Assembly (NCBI GenBank): GCA_029261155.1
Contig: JAJDBW010000024.1
Coordinates: 1 to 64,000 of the forward strand
Length of the DNA: 64,000 nt
Reading direction: 5' to 3'
Source of the DNA: Nitrospirota bacterium
Lineage (GTDB): Bacteria > Nitrospirota > Nitrospiria > SBBL01 > JAADHI01
Part shown: piece after piece, positions 51,790 through 62,237 of the stretch
How the letters are laid out: each line of letters opens with the position of its first letter
Position numbering within the stretch: position 1 is the first letter of the stretch
Notes under the pieces: generated by a model
Seen by the model: the letters and a program-made list of their open reading frames with translations, nothing else
The model's database searches: none
Told to the model about the DNA's origin: nothing
Made by a program: the position numbers and the translations under genes

Positions 51790-52069
51790 TTTTTATCTAT
51801 ATCCTTTCAGTTAAAAAAAAGTTCGGTCGAAAAAGAGGACGAAAAACCTCCTTAGGCTTCAAAAAGTGGTTCCGATACAATAAACGGACCCAGATTTAAT
51901 TCTATAACAAGCCCAGGGGGCAAACAAGTTTAATTAATAAAAATAAGCCTAAGGCCATGAAAGAATAGGAAGCGCTTCGCTTAGGCTTGATAAACTGGAT
52001 CGCAAACGAGAGCACACAGCGGGACATATGCGTGAGGCGCGAAGGCGGACCCACCTAATTTAGCCTAGT

Positions 52070-52927
52070 TTAGTGGGTTTGCAATTCGACCGCCGGCGTC
52101 TCAAAGTGACGCGGTTCCAAGGGTGTATTGAGGCGATAGTTCAATTGAAGATCGTGAAGGGGAATTTTAACTTGTTTCGAATCGAAGGCGAAGGAAATGG
52201 AAACGGTCTTTTCAGGATTGATACTCACCTCCTGCGCTTGAATCTTCATATGCGGATGCCAAGCGATAACATAGTAAGTTCCGGGCGGTACATCAGAAAT
52301 ACGAAAGCCACCTTCGGCGTCTGTGACGGCAAAGTAGGGATTGCCTACGGCCATGCCCCAGGACTGCATGTAGTCATGCACACCGCACTGCGTTCGGAAA
52401 AGATAGTGGCTTTTTCTAAACTGAATCATTCGCATGACATTCGCCATAGGCGTGGTCGGCTTATTGAACATGGGGAAGGTGTATTCGCCCTTCATGGTGT
52501 AACCTTGAATGTCGTGGGCCACGGGATCCTTACTCGATATGGCAATGGGATGATGATTTCGAACGGGTGTCACAAAGGGTGTAATTTGACAATTTTCAAT
52601 ATCGATACGCGGGGTAAAATCAAAGGGCTTTCCTCGTTTTACGCCCACAATCGCAACGATCGCATTTTGTAAACCGCCGTCTTGGGAAACCTCAAATTCT
52701 TTTAATAAGCGGTTCCCCTTCCCATCCGAAATACGCATGCAATAATCAATATTCGGTGAGAAGATCAGATGAAAAATGCGAGTCGGAGGAGTCGTTCCCT
52801 CCAAAAAAATACGACCAGTCAAGGTGCCGCCGGAGGAGACCGGACCTTCTTCATAAGTCCAGCCCCTTGATTGATTGACGCAGATCGAAAGCACGATCCA
52901 TATGCCAATAAAAACTTTTCTAAACAT
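52070..52927 (-). CDS. Secreted carboxypeptidase-regulatory-like / cupredoxin-like protein (paralogue 3)
   Basis: Signal peptide; PVAHDIQGYT...CGVHDYMQSWGMAVGNPYFAVTDAEGGFRISDVPPGTYYVIAWHPH. Confidence 0.8.
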   Translation of the reverse strand: MFRKVFIGIWIVLSICVNQSRGWTYEEGPVSSGGTLTGRIFLEGTTPPTRIFHLIFSPNIDYCMRISDGKGNRLLKEFEVSQDGGLQNAIVAIVGVKRGKPFDFTPRIDIENCQITPFVTPVRNHHPIAISSKDPVAHDIQGYTMKGEYTFPMFNKPTTPMANVMRMIQFRKSHYLFRTQCGVHDYMQSWGMAVGNPYFAVTDAEGGFRISDVPPGTYYVIAWHPHMKIQAQEVSINPEKTVSISFAFDSKQVKIPLHDLQLNYRLNTPLEPRHFETPAVELQTH

Positions 52928-53057
52928 TCAAAGGCCTCCAAAGGTATATATTAAACCATAGCACTTTTCATTGAAAGGGTTTAAAGATCGCGCTTCGATC
53001 GCTTGAAATAAGACATTAGGGGCATGAATCGCTTGGATCACTACACGCCGGTTGAAT

Positions 53058-53993
53058 TCAATCGATAATAATTCGATCTTCGCCCTCGTGAAGTCGGTGA
53101 TCCTCTGGGGTCGCCGGGCTGATTCGAAATTGTTTCTGTGTCTCGTAGGGCGGTCGCCTGACGAGTGCCCCGTCAAATTCGAAATCGAGACGCGTAACCT
53201 GCCCGCTATCCACGGTAATGCTTTTCTCATAGACCTTATAATGCGGATGCCAAATGCTTACGGTATAGTCGCCCGGCAACAAATCCGAAATTTTGTAGCG
53301 ACCATCTTTCGCGGTTTTTGCGTAATAAGGACTGTCTACGACAAAGCCCCAGCTCTGCATAAATTCATGCATCCCGCAGATCATCTGCGAAATGCGCTTG
53401 CCTTCCTGAAAATGAAGTCCCCCGCCCCTCGGTTCATCCGAGATGGGGAGCGGTGTATTCAATATAATATTACCTTTTTCGTTTTGAAAAACCTGTATAT
53501 TGTGAACGATGGGATCCTTGTTGATCATGGAGATGGGCTGGTGATTTTCTAAAATCGCCACATTCGGGTGTTCATGGTGAACGTGTCCATTTTCATCCAC
53601 AAAAAACTGTTCGTTTGCCGCCACATCGGCCGGGTGAAACATGCAATCGACCGCAACGAATTCTCTTTGAATCACCGGGAAGGGTTTGCCCTTCTCTACT
53701 TCCTGAACAAATACGACGGCTTCCCATAAACCACGATCTTTATCTACAATAAATTCATTGAGAAGCACATTGCCTTGACCATCGGATATTTTTTTACAAA
53801 ACGAACCGAAGGGATAGAGCACCAAGGCAAATACCCGAGGTTCCGGGATTGGCCCCCGCAAAGTCACTTTTCCCTCGATCGAACCGCCTCGACTCACATC
53901 CACCTCCTCGTAACTATAAACGAGCGCTGGAAGTGTGAAGAACAGTCCCACCAAAAGAAAAGAGGCGACTCCCTTCAGAAAAAAAGGCTTCAT
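53058..53993 (-). CDS. Secreted carboxypeptidase-regulatory-like / cupredoxin-like protein (paralogue 2)
   Basis: PIVHNIQVFQ...MICGMHEFMQSWGFVVDSPYYAKTAKDGRYKISDLLPGDYTVSIWHPH; SD GGGAGG before ATG at 53993. Confidence 0.82.
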   Translation of the reverse strand: MKPFFLKGVASFLLVGLFFTLPALVYSYEEVDVSRGGSIEGKVTLRGPIPEPRVFALVLYPFGSFCKKISDGQGNVLLNEFIVDKDRGLWEAVVFVQEVEKGKPFPVIQREFVAVDCMFHPADVAANEQFFVDENGHVHHEHPNVAILENHQPISMINKDPIVHNIQVFQNEKGNIILNTPLPISDEPRGGGLHFQEGKRISQMICGMHEFMQSWGFVVDSPYYAKTAKDGRYKISDLLPGDYTVSIWHPHYKVYEKSITVDSGQVTRLDFEFDGALVRRPPYETQKQFRISPATPEDHRLHEGEDRIIID

Positions 53994-54044
53994 TGAATCG
54001 CCTCCCTTCATCCGAATAGATATAAAGTTCAAGCGAATAAACAA

Positions 54045-54078
54045 GACGGGGCAGGCGTCAAAAGCCTCCTGCCCCGTC
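54045..54078. repeat. Intergenic GC-rich hairpin between cupredoxin-like genes
   Basis: GACGGGGCAGG ... CCTGCCCCGTC. Confidence 0.75.
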
Positions 54079-54209
54079 TAAAAAAATAATACCGAATTCG
54101 TTTTAGAACCTAAGAATGAATATCGAGATAAGTGACAAGGCCGCTTTAGCCTCATTAAATCATTGTAATTTTTCTTCGTGACGCCTGAACCGAAAGAAGT
54201 CGTTTTGCT

Positions 54210-55178
54210 TTAATCGATGATGAGCCTGTCGTCTCCTTCTTTCAGTTTATGGTCTTCCGGCGTTGCAGGACTAATACGAAATTGTTTTTGTTTTTCGTAC
54301 TCTGGGCGTTTAACCAGATCGGCATTAAACTCGAAATTGACTCGAGTCTCTTTATTGGCTTTGATCGTCACCTCTTTCTCAAAAACCTTAAACTGTGGAT
54401 GCCAAAAAGCAACCGTGTAGGTTCCAGGCAAGAGTCCGTCGATAGTGAAGGTGCCATCTTTTGCCGTCTTTGCGTAATAGGGATTATCGACGACAAATCC
54501 CCAACTTTGCATAAACTCGTGCATGCCGCAAATCATCTGAGAAATTCGTTTCCCTTTTTTATAGTGCAAAACACCGCCTCGGGGTTCGTAGGCGACAGTC
54601 GCGACGCCCGGCTTGGTTTTTTTTGCCGGTGGCAGCGGTGTATTCAAAATAATATTTCCTCTTTCGTTCTGAAAGACCTGAATATTGTGAATGATGGGAT
54701 CCCGGTTCACCATGTTCATCTTCTGGTGATTGTGCAAGATAGAAACATTTGGATGCTCATGTCGCATTTGCCCTTGCTCGTCAACCATGAACATTTCATT
54801 ATCCGCCACATCGGCGGGATGGAACATGCAATCTGTCGCGACAAAATCGGCGACTTGGGGGCGATAAGGCTTTCCCTTTTCTACGGCCTTTACGGCAACA
54901 ACAGCCTCCCAGAGTCCTCTGTCTTTTGATACGATAAATTCCTTCAGACGAACATTCCCCTCGCCATCCGATATCTTCTTACAAAAAGGCCCAAAAGGAT
55001 AGAGCACCAGGGCAAAAACCCTTGCGGAAGGTTTTTCACCCCTTAAGGTGACTTTTCCGGTAATGGCGCCGCCTTCACTCACATCAACCGTTTCGTATGC
55101 CTCAGCCACTGAAAGCAAAAACAAGCCAAGCAGACCGATGAGCAGAAGTCCTAGGCTTAATCTTCTCCGCTTTTTCAT
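54210..55178 (-). CDS. Secreted carboxypeptidase-regulatory-like / cupredoxin-like protein (paralogue 1)
   Basis: PIIHNIQVFQ...MICGMHEFMQSWGFVVDNPYYAKTAKDGTFTIDGLLPGTYTVAFWHPQ. Confidence 0.82.
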   Translation of the reverse strand: MKKRRRLSLGLLLIGLLGLFLLSVAEAYETVDVSEGGAITGKVTLRGEKPSARVFALVLYPFGPFCKKISDGEGNVRLKEFIVSKDRGLWEAVVAVKAVEKGKPYRPQVADFVATDCMFHPADVADNEMFMVDEQGQMRHEHPNVSILHNHQKMNMVNRDPIIHNIQVFQNERGNIILNTPLPPAKKTKPGVATVAYEPRGGVLHYKKGKRISQMICGMHEFMQSWGFVVDNPYYAKTAKDGTFTIDGLLPGTYTVAFWHPQFKVFEKEVTIKANKETRVNFEFNADLVKRPEYEKQKQFRISPATPEDHKLKEGDDRLIID

Positions 55179-55209
55179 TGGTTCCTCCTTACTTTACTTC
55201 AGGTGATTC

Positions 55210-55256
55210 AAAAAAAATCGGGGCGAAGGACAAGTTTGCACTCACCCTTGCCCCGA
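55210..55256 (-). terminator. Terminator between the multicopper oxidase and cupredoxin-like genes
   Basis: Minus strand TCGGGGCAAGG...CCTTCGCCCCGA followed by eight T. Confidence 0.75.
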
Positions 55257-55278
55257 CATCTTTAAAATAAAACTTCGC

Positions 55279-58200
55279 TTATTTTTCGAGCATCGATAAG
55301 GGCCCGGGCAATTCATCCAAGCCCGAGAGAACTTCCGGAAGTTCTACTTGAGGAAGTTCAGCTGTTCGGCTCCCGACACTGCCACCCCGGTTCAAGGGCA
55401 GGATACGCTGATCTCCGGCTGGGAGGACTCGGAGATAGCCCCACTGGCCCGCCGCAGTATAGGGTAGCCGGTGATTCTGCCAGACATAGTCTCCCACTAA
55501 ACCGAAAGGACCACCGGCACCTTGCTTGATGTAGACATCCAGGTATTCCCCACCGCCAAACTGGAGACTGCTCAACATATCGGCACCCACCATGTTCGGT
55601 TTAAAGGGCCACTCGTGACCTTCGATGCTGAAAACCTGATTCTGTTCGCTGAATGCACCGAAGACGTGCATGCGAACAGGATCGCCGGCATGCGCCATAA
55701 CCGTCGGGGTGTACAATCCCTTTGCATCGGCGACACAGGGCGTAAACATGGTGGCCAGCTCGCAGCCATTTTCTTCACGATACATCCAGGGCTCGCTCCG
55801 GTAATTCACACCCGCTAGTCCAGCAATCTGCTGGATGTAGGGCATAAAAGACGTCCCGATAATATTGTCTTCATCCTGGAAGAAAAGCGAGGCATCGCGA
55901 TAATCCGAACGTCCGCGATTCTCCGGCATTGTTTGATCGAGAATAACATCGACCATCCAGGCATTCTTTAAGGAGACATCATCACCGGTAATCGGATCGC
56001 GATATTTCGATCCCTTTGGCCCGACGATGATCGCTCCAAAAAGACCATCTCGAACGTTATTAATGAAGTTCCCCCAATCCCAAATCAAAGAGGCAAATTC
56101 GCCATGATGTGGATGGGCATAAAAGGTGTACGTACGGCTTTTACCCGGAGGAACCGTCTGATTGGTCGGATTGTTGCCGACGTTAACACCATGAGAATCG
56201 CGTGGATCAAAGGACATCATATCGGAACTGAAAGATGCATGTCCTTCTTTTAATTGATTCTTGAGATTCACTTTCACACAATCTCCAGAGTTGACGTGCA
56301 GGACCAAGGGGTGTGGCTGATCGCCCGTTGCCACTTTGGCCTTGTCGCCTTCAAGCATGAAGATCTTACCCTCCGGATTTGAAATTTGAAGCTTACGGTC
56401 AAAATCAACCTCTATGACATCCGGGGCATTCGGATTAAACTTTAATGCCCGGTCGGCCGCAATGACATTAAACATTTTTACCGGTGCGTCCGAAGGACAG
56501 ATCGACTTGCTGGACACAGGAATCACGCCTGTCCCATTGCCGGTTCCCGGAAGTTTTTGAAGATCTTTAACTTCCTTATCCAAGACACGGAGAATACCCC
56601 ACGATCCCTCGGAAAGATGCGAGGCGCGACCGTTATAATGAAGGTAATCGCCAGCCATCATCTGCGGTCCACCGGCCTTAAAGACCAAGTCATAACGTTC
56701 CGCAATACCCACGTGATGCGCATTCCTAAAATCGGAGTGTTCCGCATAACGCTCTGTCCGGAAGGCATGGCCTGCCACCTTCCACACATGGCTCTCGTTC
56801 ATCAAGCTGTGGAGCAAGCGAACCGTAATGGTGTCGCCCAGATAGGCACGAACCATGATGGTGCTCGGATCCTGATGCGTTTTGCTTGAGAAGATAAGCG
56901 TCGGGTCCGGATTGATCTTTAAGCGACGCGCAACCGATTCGGCTCGGAAATTAAATCCGCCGCCCGTGGTGTGCGTTCCGCCGTTGAGGTCCGTCGCTGC
57001 AACCAGATCCAAATCATAAGGCATTTGGAAAGAAAGCGTCTGACCCGCATCAATGGCCACCTGTATCGACTGCCCCGGCGGATTACCCTTGGTCACAACC
57101 TGTGCGGTGGTCGGCACGGTATCGTGCGGCATCACCACAATTTCACGGAAGCTTCCGTTGATCCCATAACCGATCGGCTCGGTTGAGCGAATATCGGCGA
57201 CGGTTCCGCTTCGAATGGGTTCACCGGTGGTTGGATCGTGGTAGGTCGAACCCGCGGGCTCGACAATCATTGCACCCACACCGCCGTGCGCCCAAGTTGT
57301 CGCGCCGAAGGCATGGTCATGCCAGAAAACCGCGCCGGTGTCTGCATCAACCCAATAGCGATACCGCACCCATTCAACGGAGGCGATCTCGCCTTTTTTA
57401 TGGTCGTGCTTCAGAGGTTCGGACAGGATCATCGTGTCGCCTTTGATGTCCTTAATCCACCGGACTTCACCCGTATTCACTTGATCCATCCCGATCAAGA
57501 TGTCGGTTCCGACATGGAATTTACTCGCCTCTTCCGGCATCTTGAACTTAATGCGATCAGAACCGGCTTTAGCATCCGCGGTCACGTGCGCGTTCATTGG
57601 AACCGGAAGCCCTTTGTGTTTATCTTTTTTGAATTGTGTAAAGGGCCGAACCGATTGGTCATAGGAAAAACCACTGATTACGCCGTCGGAAGCCTGATTG
57701 TCGAACTGAATGAAATGAATGTGGATATTGATTTTCGACATCTGAAAATTCGTCGTGTCGTTATCCAACCACTCGCTCTTGAGCAAGACATCAACACAGT
57801 CGTAAACGCTGGATCGATAAACCAAGGGGATGGCTTTCGGTCCACCCGGATTCGCTCGAACCTCTTCTTCTTCCTCATGAAGAACGTAAATCAATCCCCC
57901 TTTATCGACCACGGCCTTTTCACTTCCGAGCTTCTTTGAAAGCTCGATCGGCGTTTCGATAAAGTGGATGGTGTATTGTTTACGACCGGCATTCTCCGGG
58001 CAAAGGCTCCAGCGGCCCTGCTCACCCGGACGGGGAGGCTGGGTCGTTTCTTGGCCGGGCACCCCGACGCTTCCGGGATCGGTACCGGGTATGCCGGTGT
58101 TTTTGTCCATATGGATCGGTTCCAACCAGGGTGCCCCGCCATGATGACGTGCGAAAGGCGGACGCTTACCGAAATGCGGTTTAAAGTGAGGCCAAGCCAA

Positions 58201-60240
58201 TTTTCCGGTTCTCGCGTCAAATAATAAGGGCGGACGTTTTCCCGGCATCGGCGATTTGTATTTCGGCCAAGGAAATTTACCCGTGGCTTCTTTTTCGCCC
58301 ATCGCCTTATTGCCATCCCACACCCAGTCAAATACGGTTGCATCATAGGCCGCAATCTGACCTTTTTCATCGGATGTGTGACCGGGTTCACCGGCTGGGG
58401 GCAGCATCATCTTGACCCAATCTTTAATGGAAACATCGGGAATTGGTTTTGACCAATCGCTGCTGGCCTTGGTCACATTCCATTTTTTGTCAAACCAGTC
58501 CATCGTTTTTCCGACCAGTTTGTCGGAGGTGACAGCCGGTTTGATGCGCCCTTTTCTATCGGGTAATTCTTGAAGCGGCGGCATCACATCGGTGCTCATC
58601 ATGGGATAGTCCCCGCCTTGAAGCGTATTGTATACCCGCCAGTATCCCCACATACCTGCAACATAGTGGTGGGCCACATGGCAGTGGAAAAGAAAATCTC
58701 CGGCCAGTTGTTGGCAAAGCCCCGATCCGCACTCGGTCTGAAGATCCAGTACCTCGGAGGGCCCAATCACCTGCACATCGACACGGTCGGAAGTGGTTCG
58801 AATTTCAGGGAACTTTACTGGACCGTTCTCTGCTGCAGTTAACAAAAATTCTGCTTTTCCGTCGGCTTTGGGCTGACGGAGCCAGCGAATGGTGCCACCG
58901 TGCGGATGGTGGGAGTGGAAAACTTCTCCGCCACCATGGACAAGGCGGTACTTTGCTGGATCACCCATGTAGGATCGTGGAATCGTCGTGGGCGGATCGC
59001 CAAAGGTGTAGGCGCTGTACCCCTGCGACTCGTCTTCAAAGTGAAAATATTTTTCCTGAACGGCCAGGTTATTCACGCCGAAAGGCTCGCTCCGGAAGTT
59101 CAGCGCACGCGCCGAAGGCCGATAGGCATCGGTATTCGGATCGCGCTGAGGAATCATCTCGCCAAAACGGTTCAAAGGACGGAAGGACTCATCACCAATC
59201 TCGTGATAAATCAGAACGAACTCTCGGAAATCCCGAGAAGAGGGATGTAGAGACTTGTCGCTGGCAATCATCATCTGCCAACCGCTCTTTCCATCTTTGC
59301 CGGTAAGTGGATCGATATAAGTTGAACCCATGGGTTCAACCACGAAAGTGCCGATCATCCCCAAGCTGGCTTGTTCACGGCCCACATGACTGTGAAATGT
59401 ATGGGCGCCTTCTTGCTCGTCAGGAAGGATATACCACTCGTAAACCTGGCTGGCGTCTTGATCGATAATCGTCGAATCGGGATTGGAGATAACCGCCGCC
59501 TTACCCGTTGATTTAATAATGGTGCTCGAACCGTGAATGTGGAGGCTGACTTCTTCACCATCCAGCTTGTTGTGTAGTGTGATATTGACGCAATCGCCCT
59601 GATTCGCACGGATCACTAGAGGTTGAATCTTATCGCCCTGAAGTCCGTTGGAAACCGCGCCGGGATCGTAACCTTCCTTTTCGCGGGCTTCAGCATTAAT
59701 GCGTTCTTCTTCTCGAACGGCTTCGAGATCTTGCGTGAGTACGTACATGTAGCCCGGATGAAAATCCAACCACTGGTTCAAGGTAATTTCGACATTGATT
59801 GCAGCGATGTCGAAATTCTTCATTGGCGCGCCTTTCGGACAATGTCCGCCGCCGCTGACGGTTTCAGAAGCCCCGCTCGGTCCGAGAAAGAAGCTGCGAT
59901 CCATCTGCTGCATCGCGCCCATTTCTCCGAAAGCACCGGGGTCACCGCCGCTTCGTTCCGATAGTTTCTGGGTGCCCACCATAATATCGTCCATTAAGGT
60001 CTTCATGGCGGCGTTAACTTGTTCGTCGCGTCCGGCACGGCCCTCGGCCTGTTCTTCTCTCTTAATTTGGGCGTTGAACTTTTCCTTCCAATTCTCTGCA
60101 TCGGCGGAAGCAAGCATTTGTGAATCGGAATGGCCCGAATGCTCATGATCTGACTCTCCTGCCATGACCTTTCCATGCACAGAGAAAACCAGCATGAACG
60201 CGAAGAACAACTTTAAGGCATTTCCTCCAGTAACATTCAT
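55279..60240 (-). CDS. Giant secreted multicopper oxidase (1653 aa; MofA-like putative Mn(II)/metal oxidase)
   Basis: Signal peptide; LHIHG, FHSHVG, FHSHHPHGG, FHCHVAHHYVAGMWG (complete MCO ligand set) plus further HIH, FWHDHAF, AHPHHGEF segments. Confidence 0.85.
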   Translation of the reverse strand: MNVTGGNALKLFFAFMLVFSVHGKVMAGESDHEHSGHSDSQMLASADAENWKEKFNAQIKREEQAEGRAGRDEQVNAAMKTLMDDIMVGTQKLSERSGGDPGAFGEMGAMQQMDRSFFLGPSGASETVSGGGHCPKGAPMKNFDIAAINVEITLNQWLDFHPGYMYVLTQDLEAVREEERINAEAREKEGYDPGAVSNGLQGDKIQPLVIRANQGDCVNITLHNKLDGEEVSLHIHGSSTIIKSTGKAAVISNPDSTIIDQDASQVYEWYILPDEQEGAHTFHSHVGREQASLGMIGTFVVEPMGSTYIDPLTGKDGKSGWQMMIASDKSLHPSSRDFREFVLIYHEIGDESFRPLNRFGEMIPQRDPNTDAYRPSARALNFRSEPFGVNNLAVQEKYFHFEDESQGYSAYTFGDPPTTIPRSYMGDPAKYRLVHGGGEVFHSHHPHGGTIRWLRQPKADGKAEFLLTAAENGPVKFPEIRTTSDRVDVQVIGPSEVLDLQTECGSGLCQQLAGDFLFHCHVAHHYVAGMWGYWRVYNTLQGGDYPMMSTDVMPPLQELPDRKGRIKPAVTSDKLVGKTMDWFDKKWNVTKASSDWSKPIPDVSIKDWVKMMLPPAGEPGHTSDEKGQIAAYDATVFDWVWDGNKAMGEKEATGKFPWPKYKSPMPGKRPPLLFDARTGKLAWPHFKPHFGKRPPFARHHGGAPWLEPIHMDKNTGIPGTDPGSVGVPGQETTQPPRPGEQGRWSLCPENAGRKQYTIHFIETPIELSKKLGSEKAVVDKGGLIYVLHEEEEEVRANPGGPKAIPLVYRSSVYDCVDVLLKSEWLDNDTTNFQMSKINIHIHFIQFDNQASDGVISGFSYDQSVRPFTQFKKDKHKGLPVPMNAHVTADAKAGSDRIKFKMPEEASKFHVGTDILIGMDQVNTGEVRWIKDIKGDTMILSEPLKHDHKKGEIASVEWVRYRYWVDADTGAVFWHDHAFGATTWAHGGVGAMIVEPAGSTYHDPTTGEPIRSGTVADIRSTEPIGYGINGSFREIVVMPHDTVPTTAQVVTKGNPPGQSIQVAIDAGQTLSFQMPYDLDLVAATDLNGGTHTTGGGFNFRAESVARRLKINPDPTLIFSSKTHQDPSTIMVRAYLGDTITVRLLHSLMNESHVWKVAGHAFRTERYAEHSDFRNAHHVGIAERYDLVFKAGGPQMMAGDYLHYNGRASHLSEGSWGILRVLDKEVKDLQKLPGTGNGTGVIPVSSKSICPSDAPVKMFNVIAADRALKFNPNAPDVIEVDFDRKLQISNPEGKIFMLEGDKAKVATGDQPHPLVLHVNSGDCVKVNLKNQLKEGHASFSSDMMSFDPRDSHGVNVGNNPTNQTVPPGKSRTYTFYAHPHHGEFASLIWDWGNFINNVRDGLFGAIIVGPKGSKYRDPITGDDVSLKNAWMVDVILDQTMPENRGRSDYRDASLFFQDEDNIIGTSFMPYIQQIAGLAGVNYRSEPWMYREENGCELATMFTPCVADAKGLYTPTVMAHAGDPVRMHVFGAFSEQNQVFSIEGHEWPFKPNMVGADMLSSLQFGGGEYLDVYIKQGAGGPFGLVGDYVWQNHRLPYTAAGQWGYLRVLPAGDQRILPLNRGGSVGSRTAELPQVELPEVLSGLDELPGPLSMLEK

Positions 60241-60676
60241 TATATTCTCCTTCTCATCTTCATTATTTATGGGGGTTTCGGTCTTAATTAAAATAACTCG
60301 GTTGCCTTGAATGTAAAAATAGATTCCGTATCGACTTTTTGATTGCGATGCTCAAAACAAAATATCGACAACATAAGTTCACTCGTACGAATTTTACGCA
60401 AATCTAACCGCGAAAAACATGAGAAATTTTGGCAAAAATAGCACTTACAAAATAAAGTGTCAAGAACTTTATTGCGAGCTTAATCCTTTTCATTCTTGTT
60501 TATATCGATTCGAGCGACCATTCGCATAACATAGCGGCAAATAATAGATGCTGACCCTAAGCCTGTCTATTGGAATTTGTCAGGAACTCGCCAAATTTAT
60601 AAAGGACAAGCTGTGAATTATGGGTCGGCGTATTCTTATTTTTTGGATATGCTGTATTCAAATATAGAAATATGAT

Positions 60677-61690
60677 TCAGGGCATGCGAACAGCGTACAA
60701 TCGGACATGTCGATCTCCACCTCCGGAAGCGAGTGTCTTTCCATCCGGGGAAAAAGCAAGAGAGGCAACATATAGGGCATGCCCCGAGTGCAAGGTCATT
60801 CTGCTTTCTCCTGTTTCAAGATCCCAAAGAAGAATTGAGGCATCCGCGCCACCAGAAGCAAGCGTTGTTCCATCGGGTGAAAAAGACAATGTATTGACGG
60901 CGCCTTTATGACCAATGAGTTGTTTCTTTTCATTGAGTGTTGCCATGTCCCATAACCGTATCGTTTGATCTCCGCTGCCTGAGGCCAGCGTTGCACCATC
61001 CGGAGAAAAGGCGAGCGAAAAAACCGGCTTTTCGTGCCCGACCAAAACCGCAATCTCTTCTCCGGAGGCCCAATCCCAAAGTCGAATGCGTCGATCGGTG
61101 CTTCCAGAGGCCAAGAACCGACCGTCGGGAGAAAAGGCCAGCGCATTGATCGATTTTTTATGCCCCTTAAGCATTTTTTTCTGCCTTCCCGTTCTGACGC
61201 TCCAAAGACGGACCTTGTTATCGGAGCTGCCCGAAACCAAGATCTGTCCGTCCGGAGAAAAGGCGACTGCACGGACCAATTTGGAATGCCCCAGGATCAC
61301 CATCCGCTTTCCCGTCTGGGCATCCCAAAGATCCACGGATTTACTATAATTTCCCGAAGCCACAATATTTCCATCGGGAGAAAAGGTCACCGCGCGGACC
61401 AAGTTCGGGTGGCGCATCGAAAAGACCTGCTTCCCTTCTTCGAGGTCCCAGATCCGAACAGTCTTGTCATAACTGCCGGTCGCCAAACGCTTACCGTCGG
61501 GAGAAAAGGCCAGCGAGCGAACAATATCAAGATGCCCTTCCAGTACCGCTTTCACCTTGAGCTGCTGCGATCCGGCCGAGTCGGCATCGGCGGTGTACGC
61601 GATGAGCGGAAGGAGGGCGACCCAAAGGGCGATGAAGCCAAACCCATTTCGCCGGTTGTTTCTTTTTTTATGATTCAGAGGTCGATACAA
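60677..61690 (-). CDS. Secreted seven-bladed WD40-repeat protein
   Basis: Signal peptide followed by seven repeats of the FSPDG..LASGS.D..IRLWD type. Confidence 0.92.
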   Translation of the reverse strand: MYRPLNHKKRNNRRNGFGFIALWVALLPLIAYTADADSAGSQQLKVKAVLEGHLDIVRSLAFSPDGKRLATGSYDKTVRIWDLEEGKQVFSMRHPNLVRAVTFSPDGNIVASGNYSKSVDLWDAQTGKRMVILGHSKLVRAVAFSPDGQILVSGSSDNKVRLWSVRTGRQKKMLKGHKKSINALAFSPDGRFLASGSTDRRIRLWDWASGEEIAVLVGHEKPVFSLAFSPDGATLASGSGDQTIRLWDMATLNEKKQLIGHKGAVNTLSFSPDGTTLASGGADASILLWDLETGESRMTLHSGHALYVASLAFSPDGKTLASGGGDRHVRLYAVRMP

Positions 61691-61814
61691 TTCACCCCTC
61701 CGAGATAAGCACTCACTTGAGCCGCCCCATTACGAGATGTCTATATTGGAAGAATGGGGGGCGAGGATGAGAAACAAGAGCTGAGACTTCGGAAACCTTC
61801 TGCTCAGGCTTCCC

Positions 61815-62237
61815 TTAATGGGCGACGCCCACTTTTACAGTAACACGACTTCCCGTGACCCGAGGCAGGTCCACGGTCATAATATAGGAATCGGCAACAA
61901 TTTTGAGCGTTTCTTGAGGATCGACATATTTATTGGCGACGTTTCGAGCAAGGGGCACGTTGTCCGCATCGAGCAGGTCGTAATAAAGATAAACCCGTTT
62001 CCTCACGTCTGAATGGTTTCGAACCGTTGCATTCCAAAAAAATTGCGTTTTGCCAATCCGATCCCAGACTTCGCCTGGATGCCAAGCATGCCCGATCACT
62101 TCGATCTTAGAGGCATCCCGATCCACAGCCTTGGCTTCGCTTGGGAAAATAGCGCTCATGGATACTAGCGCAACGAAGAGAAGCAGAAGACATGAGGGCA
62201 AAAAACAAAATCGATTTCGATGGAGATAACGGCTCAT
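61815..62237 (-). CDS. Secreted protein of unknown function
   Basis: Signal peptide; GHAWHPGEVWDRIGKTQFFWNATVRNHSD; 4-bp overlap with the upstream gene. Confidence 0.6.
   Translation of the reverse strand: MSRYLHRNRFCFLPSCLLLLFVALVSMSAIFPSEAKAVDRDASKIEVIGHAWHPGEVWDRIGKTQFFWNATVRNHSDVRKRVYLYYDLLDADNVPLARNVANKYVDPQETLKIVADSYIMTVDLPRVTGSRVTVKVGVAH

Noticed and set aside
60672-61708. Repetitive plus-strand ORFs over the WD40 gene and the possibility of a tandem DNA repeat array
   Set aside because: The periodicity is explained by seven WD40 blades on the minus strand
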